This document shows positions 8,034 through 12,468 of a DNA stretch of 12,468 nucleotides, piece after piece. The stretch covers positions 1-12,468 of the forward strand of contig CAKSDT010000051.1 in the NCBI GenBank assembly GCA_934446135.1, written 5' to 3'. This DNA is from an uncultured Clostridia bacterium. Lineage in GTDB: Bacteria; Bacillota; Clostridia; RGIG6154. The position numbers and the translations under genes are program-made. A model generated the notes under the pieces. The model did no database searches. It saw only the letters and a program-made list of their open reading frames with translations, and was not told where the DNA came from. Each line of letters opens with the position of its first letter. Positions within the stretch are counted from its first letter, which is position 1.

Positions 8034-8313
8034 AATTAAATATAAAAGCGTTGAAGGAGAGGGCTTATAAAGTAGTCTTTTGAGAGAAGCGGCGGTTGGT
8101 GCGAGCCGTTAAAGATGAAATATTTAGTTTGTAGCTCCTGAGCTGAAAGGAAGAAAGTATTTTTTATGAGTAGAACCTTTCCGAGTTTGCTGCGTTAGTG
8201 CATAGGGCTTGATGGAGTCTGAAGCGGCGTTTTTTAAACGCAATTTGAGTGGTACCGCGGGTTTATAGAATTTAACTCGTCTAAAGTGTAACTTGAGACG
8301 AGTTTTTTGTTTT
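8034..8313 (+). promoter_or_regulatory. T-box riboswitch (tRNA-sensing leader)
   Basis: The leader binds a specific uncharged tRNA, which stabilises an antiterminator and allows transcription of the gene at 8341. The T-box core GTGGTACCGCGGG is at 8249-8261. Stem I is recognisable: base GGGCT/AGCTC (8061-8065 with 8133-8137), S-turn AGTA (8071-8074), GTCTTT/AAAGAT (8075-8080 with 8111-8116), an AGAGAAG bulge, and distal helix CGGC/GCCG (8090-8093 with 8105-8108) around GGTTGGTGCGA. GAAAGG and CCTTTC suggest stem II; GCGTTT/AAACGC (8227-8232 with 8236-8241) is stem III. By the usual GAA-N-codon geometry (GAA at 8117-8119) the specifier is TAT (8121-8123), Tyr. ATT (Ile) and TTT (Phe), one and two bases on, cannot be excluded. 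The TGGT bulge predicts a tRNA with discriminator A, which fits all three. Confidence 0.95.
8274..8313 (+). terminator. T-box attenuator terminator
   Basis: The arms AACTCGTCT (8274-8282) and AGACGAGTT (8296-8304) form a 9-bp stem, extended inside by AAGT/ACTT after one mismatch. T-runs at 8303-8308 and 8310-8313 follow. This is the default terminator that competes with the T-box antiterminator. It ends 27 bases before the downstream ATG. Confidence 0.93.
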
Positions 8314-8340
8314 ACCAAAAAGAAAGTTTAAGGTGATTTT

Positions 8341-9168
8341 ATGCGTGAAAAAATTACAGGTCTTGATTTAAGAATCGGTGAAATGGCAACAAGAATAAAA
8401 GAACTGAGAGAAATAGAGGGACTTTCAGTTGAAGAAATGGCAAAACTTACCGATGTTACTGCTGAGGAATATGTTTCCTGTGAAAACGGAAGACACGATC
8501 TCAGTTTTGCATTTTTGTATCGTTGTGCACTTGCTTTTAATGTCGATGTAACAGATATAGTAGAGGGAACAAGCCCAACATTAAAATCTTACACATTAAC
8601 AAGAAAAGGAATGGGTCAAAAAATTGACAAGGCCCACGGTATGATTTACTACAATCTTGCGGGAGAATTTAAAAGAAGAGTTTCGGAACCCTTGTATGTA
8701 AGGGCAATTTATAATGAAGAGGCTCAACACAAAGACATTGAACTCACAACCCATAAAGGACAGGAATGTGATATAGTTATAAAAGGCAGTCTTATGGTAA
8801 TGATAGGTTCTCATAAGGAAATATTAAATGAAGGGGACTCTATTTATTATGACAGTTCGACTCCGCACGGATTACTTGCAGTAGGAGGAGAAGACTGTGA
8901 GTTTTATGCGATAGTGTTGGGATCTGACGGTGAGAGCGGAAAAATACCGGAAGAATTTGCAAATCCCTCCGAAAATAATCCGCATCAGCCTTATAGAAGA
9001 ATTTATCATAATTTTATCCATCCTAAAGAAGACGAGAGAGGTGCTTTGCAGTCGCTTTCTTTTGAAAATGAGGATAATTTTAACTTTGCTTTTGATATAG
9101 TTGTTGACTTGGCAAAGAGAGATAAGGTTCAACTGGCAATGCTTCACATATCAAAAGATAAAAAGTAA
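8341..9168 (+). CDS. XRE-family HTH/cupin regulator running into the N-terminus of an acyl-CoA synthetase (stop-interrupted)
   Basis: This 275-aa frame starts at ATG 8341 behind AAGGTGAT (8330-8337). Residues about 14-75 are an XRE helix-turn-helix (ATRIKELREIEGLSVEEMAK, then an SCENGRHDLSF recognition region). Residues about 105-190 are a cupin, with a GSLMVMIGSHKEILNEGDSI core and STPHGL. XRE-cupin proteins are ligand-sensing DNA-binding regulators. From about residue 210 the sequence changes character: NFNFAFDIVVDLAKRDKVQLAMLHISKDKK is the normal N-terminus of a medium-chain acyl-CoA synthetase, not of a regulator. The frame ends at TAA (9166-9168), and the same frame continues as the rest of the synthetase. 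The natural product therefore looks like one fusion of about 760 aa. As read here, the regulator domains are intact and the enzyme is cut. It is the first gene under the T-box. Confidence 0.85.
   Translation: MREKITGLDLRIGEMATRIKELREIEGLSVEEMAKLTDVTAEEYVSCENGRHDLSFAFLYRCALAFNVDVTDIVEGTSPTLKSYTLTRKGMGQKIDKAHGMIYYNLAGEFKRRVSEPLYVRAIYNEEAQHKDIELTTHKGQECDIVIKGSLMVMIGSHKEILNEGDSIYYDSSTPHGLLAVGGEDCEFYAIVLGSDGESGKIPEEFANPSENNPHQPYRRIYHNFIHPKEDERGALQSLSFENEDNFNFAFDIVVDLAKRDKVQLAMLHISKDKK
9166..9168 (+). other. In-frame TAA interrupting the regulator-synthetase fusion
   Basis: The frame from 8341 to 10626 is open except for this codon. The seven codons after it encode TRLTFSD, the conserved lead-in to MSRESSRCANYF of the synthetase, so homology carries across the stop. 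A single base change from a sense codon such as AAA, GAA or CAA would explain it. TAA is not a known selenocysteine or pyrrolysine codon in bacteria. Confidence 0.85.
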
Positions 9169-9189
9169 ACAAGACTTACATTTTCGGAT

Positions 9190-10626
9190 ATGAGCCGGGA
9201 GTCATCAAGATGTGCAAATTATTTTATGTCCTTAGGTATCAAAAAAGGCGACAGGGTTATGCTTGTTCTTAAGAGGCACTATCAATTTTGGTTTGCTATA
9301 CTTGCACTTCATAAAATAGGAGCAATTGCAATTCCGGCAACTAATCTCCTTCAGGAACATGATTTTACATATAGATTTAATGCTGCAGGCGTAAAGGCAA
9401 TAGTTTGCACTTCAGACGGAGATACTGCACATCAGGCAGAATTGGCACAAAAAGATTCTCCGTCACTTACAACAAAAATTATAGTAGGTGTTCCAAAAGA
9501 AGGCTGGCATAATTTTAACGAGGAATATAAGAATTATTCTGATAATTTTGAAAGAAATGAAGATTCACCTAAAGTTGATGATAAGATGCTTATGTTTTTT
9601 ACATCCGGAACTACCGGAAATCCTAAAATTGCTACACATTCATTTAAATATCCGTTGGGACATTTTATAACTGCAAATTATTGGCATCAGGTTAATCCCA
9701 ACGGTTTGCATCTTACTATATCGGATACAGGTTGGGCAAAAGCACTTTGGGGAAAACTTTACGGACAGTGGCTCTGCGAGGGAGCGGTATTTGCATATGA
9801 TTTTGATAAATTTGACGCAAGTGACATTCTTCCTATGTTTGCAAAATATAAAATTACGACATTTTGTGCACCTCCGACTATGTATAGAATGCTTATAAAA
9901 GATGATTTGTCAAAATACGATATGTCTTCTGTTGAGCATGCAACAATTGCCGGCGAGGCACTTAATCCCGAGGTGTTTAAACAACTTGAAAGTCTTACAG
10001 GACTTCAGGTTATGGAGGGATTTGGTCAGTCAGAAACAACACTTGTAATAGGCAATTTATTTGGCGGAACGCATAAAATAGGCTCAATGGGTAAACCTGT
10101 TCCCCTTTATGATGTTGATTTGGTTGATTCTGACGGAAACCCCGTAGGTGTTGGAAAAAGCGGTGAAATTGTTATAAGAACTGATAAAAAAATTCCGTGC
10201 GGACTTTTTACAGGTTATTATAATGATGCTGAAAAAACAAATGAGGTTTGGCACGACGGCATGTATCATACAGGAGATCTTGCAATTAACGACGAAGATG
10301 GATTTTTCTGGTATGTAGGCCGTGCCGATGATGTTATAAAATCATCAGGTTACAGAATCGGACCATTTGAAATAGAGAATGTAATAATGGAACTTCCGTA
10401 TGTTTTAGAGTGCGGAGTTTCTGCGGCACCCGATGAAGTCAGAGGACAGGTGGTAAAGGCAAGTATAGTTCTTACAAAAGGAACAGACGCAACAGAAGAA
10501 CTCAAAAAAGAAATTCAAAACTATGTTAAAAAGAACACAGCACCGTACAAATATCCGAGAATTATAGAATTTAGGGAGGAACTTCCAAAGACCACCAGCG
10601 GGAAAATAATCAGGGCAAAACTCTAA
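9190..10626 (+). CDS. Acyl-CoA synthetase (AMP-forming, MACS-like), fragment lacking its N-terminus
   Basis: The family makes acyl-AMP from a carboxylic acid and ATP, then acyl-CoA. The 478-aa frame carries all core motifs: the P-loop FTSGTTGNPK (137-146), EGFGQSE (276-282), YHTGDL (359-364), GRADDVIKSSGYRIGPFEIE, and PKTTSGKIIRAKL with catalytic Lys472. Close MACS-type enzymes are about 550 aa; the missing 80 or so residues are encoded upstream in the same frame, before the TAA at 9166-9168. The ATG at 9190 lies mid-domain and has no Shine-Dalgarno site, so it is probably not a natural start; independent production would need reinitiation 21 bases after the stop. Acid specificity is unknown. 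Under a T-box, an aryl or branched-chain acid feeding amino acid synthesis is plausible. It is either the 3' part of a pseudogene or of a recoded gene. Confidence 0.82.
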   Translation: MSRESSRCANYFMSLGIKKGDRVMLVLKRHYQFWFAILALHKIGAIAIPATNLLQEHDFTYRFNAAGVKAIVCTSDGDTAHQAELAQKDSPSLTTKIIVGVPKEGWHNFNEEYKNYSDNFERNEDSPKVDDKMLMFFTSGTTGNPKIATHSFKYPLGHFITANYWHQVNPNGLHLTISDTGWAKALWGKLYGQWLCEGAVFAYDFDKFDASDILPMFAKYKITTFCAPPTMYRMLIKDDLSKYDMSSVEHATIAGEALNPEVFKQLESLTGLQVMEGFGQSETTLVIGNLFGGTHKIGSMGKPVPLYDVDLVDSDGNPVGVGKSGEIVIRTDKKIPCGLFTGYYNDAEKTNEVWHDGMYHTGDLAINDEDGFFWYVGRADDVIKSSGYRIGPFEIENVIMELPYVLECGVSAAPDEVRGQVVKASIVLTKGTDATEELKKEIQNYVKKNTAPYKYPRIIEFREELPKTTSGKIIRAKL

Positions 10627-10669
10627 TTGTGATAAAAATCTGAAATTTTATTTTTAACTTTCCATATTG

Positions 10670-10698
10670 TTGTAAATTTATAGTAATAGTGTTATACT
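10670..10698 (+). promoter_or_regulatory. copA: Predicted promoter of copA
   Basis: TTGTAA (10670-10675), a 17-base spacer and TATACT (10693-10698) with an upstream TG (10690-10691) form a plausible promoter. I see no clear CsoR or CopY operator; AGTAATA and TTATACT around the -10 are at best an imperfect inverted repeat. The gap after the synthetase has only a weak AT-only hairpin (10633-10656), so read-through from upstream is possible. Confidence 0.55.
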
Positions 10699-10723
10699 GA
10701 ACAAGGTTGGGAAGGTGCTGAAT

Positions 10724-12468
10724 ATGAAAGAATTTAATATAACGGGTATGAGTTGTGCTTCTTGCAGTGCAAGGGTTGAAAAGGCAGTTTCTTCCCTGAA
10801 AGGTGTGAAGAATTGTAGTGTAAACCTTCTTACAAACTCTATGAAGGTTGAGGCTGATTGCACCGATGGTGAAATAATAAGAGCCGTTATAAACGCAGGT
10901 TACGGTGCATCATTGAAAGGTGCGGAGTCCGTAAAAAGCGATAAGTCATCAGATAAGTCTGACAGCGGAACGGAAACCATTTTTAAAAGGCTTGTTTCAT
11001 CCGTGATACTTCTTATTGTTCTTATGTACTTTTCGATGGGGCATATGTTCCATTTGCCGCTCCCTGAATTTTTAAGACACAATTCGATGTCTTTGGGACT
11101 TATTCAGTTGTTATTTACATCGGTAATACTGATTATTAATAAAAAGTTTTTTGTGAGCGGAATAAAGAGCGTTATAAACAAAAGTCCCAATATGGACACA
11201 TTGGTTTCCTTAGGCTCAGGTGTTTCATATGTTTACAGCGTGGTTATACTGTTTTTGATGTCAGATAAACTTGTCGGCGGAGATACGGACGGTGCTATGA
11301 CATTGCTGCACGGACTTTATTTTGAGTCATCTGCAATGATTGTGACTCTGATTACTGTCGGAAAAACCCTGGAGTCATATTCAAAGGGCAAAACAACGAA
11401 TGCGTTAAAAGAACTTATGGATTTAAGTCCTGATTATGCAGTCATAATAGAAGATGGAAAAGAAGTAAGGATTAATGCTGATCAATTGAAAGTCGGAGAT
11501 GTTTTTGTTGTGAAGCCGGGTGACAAAATTCCGGCAGACGGCGTAATTGTAGATGGGACAAGTTCGGTAAATGAATCAGCACTTACCGGTGAAAGCATTC
11601 CCGTTGATAAGGTTACAGGTGATTATGTTAAGGCCGCTACAATAAATAAAGACGGATATTTAAAGTGTAAAGCAGAAAAAGTCGGGGTTGAAACCTCATT
11701 TTCAAAAATTATAAGCCTTGTTGAAGATGCTTCGTCAAGCAAGGCACCTATTGCTAAAATTGCAGATAAGGTTTCGGGTGTGTTTGTTCCGACAGTTCTT
11801 GTTATTGCACTGATCACTTTTATTGTCTGGATTTTAGTATCTAAGGATATAAGTCTTTCACTTGCAAGGGCTATCTCTGTACTTGTTATAAGTTGTCCCT
11901 GTGCATTGGGACTTGCAACTCCGGTTGCGATTATGGTTGGGAGCGGAGTAGGTGCCAAAAACGGACTTTTGTTTAAAAACGGCACCGCACTTGAGTATAC
12001 AGGAAAAGCAAATATAGTAGTGCTTGACAAAACCGGAACTGTTACAAAGGGTATGCCGGTCGTATCAAAGATTATTCCGTCAAGAGGATACACAGAGCAG
12101 GAATTACTTAAATATGCCTATACTCTTGAGATCAGAAGCGAGCATCCTCTTGCAAATGCTATTAAGGAAAAATGCGAAGCACTTAATGTTGCAGCACTTG
12201 AAACAGAAGAATTTTCTGCAGTCCCCGGAAAGGGAGTTTGCGGCAGAGCAGAGGGAAAATTTATAGCAGGCGGAAATTATAAGTATGTTTCTGAATTCAT
12301 AGAAAATACAGATGACCTTAATAAAATATGGGACAGTATTAAAAATAGCGGAACAACACCGATGTTTTTTGTGACGGAAAGGGAACTTCTTGGTGTAATA
12401 ACCGTTGAGGCTGAAATTAAACCTGACAGTCAAGAGGCAATCGGAAGACTTGAAAGTATGGGACTTGA
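10724..12468 (+). CDS. copA: Copper-exporting P1B-type ATPase (3' end outside the window)
   Basis: The frame is open from ATG 10724 to the window edge (581 codons; full proteins are usually 700-850 aa). It pumps Cu(I) out of the cytoplasm using ATP. One N-terminal heavy-metal-associated domain (about 1-67) carries GMSCASC with Cys11 and Cys14. A charged linker rich in Lys, Ser and Asp (about 69-84) precedes the membrane part. NMDTLVSLGS is typical of the Cu type. The actuator TGES is at 288-291, the metal-site Cys391-Pro392-Cys393 in CPCALGLATP, the phosphorylated Asp435 in DKTGT, and the N-domain SEHPLA with His474-Pro475. The hinge GDG motif and last two membrane helices lie beyond the window. 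AAGGTG (10712-10717) serves as Shine-Dalgarno. No copZ or csoR is seen upstream. Cu(I) over Zn/Cd is supported by CPC and GMSCASC, though final specificity residues are not visible. Confidence 0.95.
   Translation, partial: MKEFNITGMSCASCSARVEKAVSSLKGVKNCSVNLLTNSMKVEADCTDGEIIRAVINAGYGASLKGAESVKSDKSSDKSDSGTETIFKRLVSSVILLIVLMYFSMGHMFHLPLPEFLRHNSMSLGLIQLLFTSVILIINKKFFVSGIKSVINKSPNMDTLVSLGSGVSYVYSVVILFLMSDKLVGGDTDGAMTLLHGLYFESSAMIVTLITVGKTLESYSKGKTTNALKELMDLSPDYAVIIEDGKEVRINADQLKVGDVFVVKPGDKIPADGVIVDGTSSVNESALTGESIPVDKVTGDYVKAATINKDGYLKCKAEKVGVETSFSKIISLVEDASSSKAPIAKIADKVSGVFVPTVLVIALITFIVWILVSKDISLSLARAISVLVISCPCALGLATPVAIMVGSGVGAKNGLLFKNGTALEYTGKANIVVLDKTGTVTKGMPVVSKIIPSRGYTEQELLKYAYTLEIRSEHPLANAIKEKCEALNVAALETEEFSAVPGKGVCGRAEGKFIAGGNYKYVSEFIENTDDLNKIWDSIKNSGTTPMFFVTERELLGVITVEAEIKPDSQEAIGRLESMGL

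Noticed and set aside
8124..8318. 64-codon minus-strand open frame in the intergenic region
   Set aside because: It falls wholly within the T-box leader, whose RNA structure explains the sequence; no ribosome binding site.
9166..9168. Recoding of the stop as selenocysteine or pyrrolysine, or a programmed frameshift
   Set aside because: The codon is TAA, not TGA or TAG, and both sides are in the same frame, so a single shift would not restore reading. A genome-wide code change is unlikely because RNase J and the split gene itself also end or stop at TAA.
11623..12093. 156-codon minus-strand open frame inside copA
   Set aside because: It covers the CPC and DKTGT regions of copA in antisense, which explains the open frame; no supporting start signal.

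Overview
The window is AT-rich DNA with strong Shine-Dalgarno sites, GTG and TTG starts, RNase J, a T-box leader and an XRE-cupin/acyl-CoA synthetase locus. Together these point to an anaerobic member of the Bacillota, class Clostridia, probably a gut or rumen type. No rRNA, tRNA, CRISPR array, insertion sequence or phage gene was seen. The organism call is an inference from gene families and signals.

Layout. Positions 19-2169 hold a secreted SGNH/GDSL esterase-like protein, closed by a strong hairpin terminator. Positions 2220-6072 form a three-gene plus-strand operon: an HD-domain dNTP triphosphohydrolase (dGTPase family), a two-domain predicted nuclease (Cas4-like PD-(D/E)XK plus DUF2779/DEDDy), and a 12-TM MFS transporter whose GTG start overlaps the nuclease stop. 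RNase J (6089-7756) lies convergently on the minus strand. A single hairpin separates it from the operon and holds the MFS stop codon in its loop. RNase J has its own promoter about 180 bases upstream and a structured 5' leader.

Back to back with that promoter, a plus-strand promoter drives a complete T-box riboswitch (about 8034-8313). It controls an unusual reading frame, 8341-10626: an XRE helix-turn-helix, a cupin and a medium-chain-type acyl-CoA synthetase run in one frame, interrupted only by a TAA at 9166-9168. The stop falls inside the adenylation domain, and the next ATG (9190) has no Shine-Dalgarno site. After a promoter in a short gap, a copper P-type ATPase (copA) starts at 10724 and runs off the window.

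How the parts work together. The T-box should let uncharged tRNA switch on the regulator/acyl-CoA synthetase locus. In anaerobes this fits activation of aryl or branched-chain acids to CoA thioesters, followed by reductive carboxylation to amino-acid precursors (inference). The HD dNTPase and nuclease are co-transcribed and may share a role in nucleotide or nucleic acid turnover, possibly defence, but no defence genes flank them. The most noteworthy items are the stop-interrupted regulator-enzyme fusion under T-box control, and the nuclease with a Lys where the acidic [DE]xK residue is expected.
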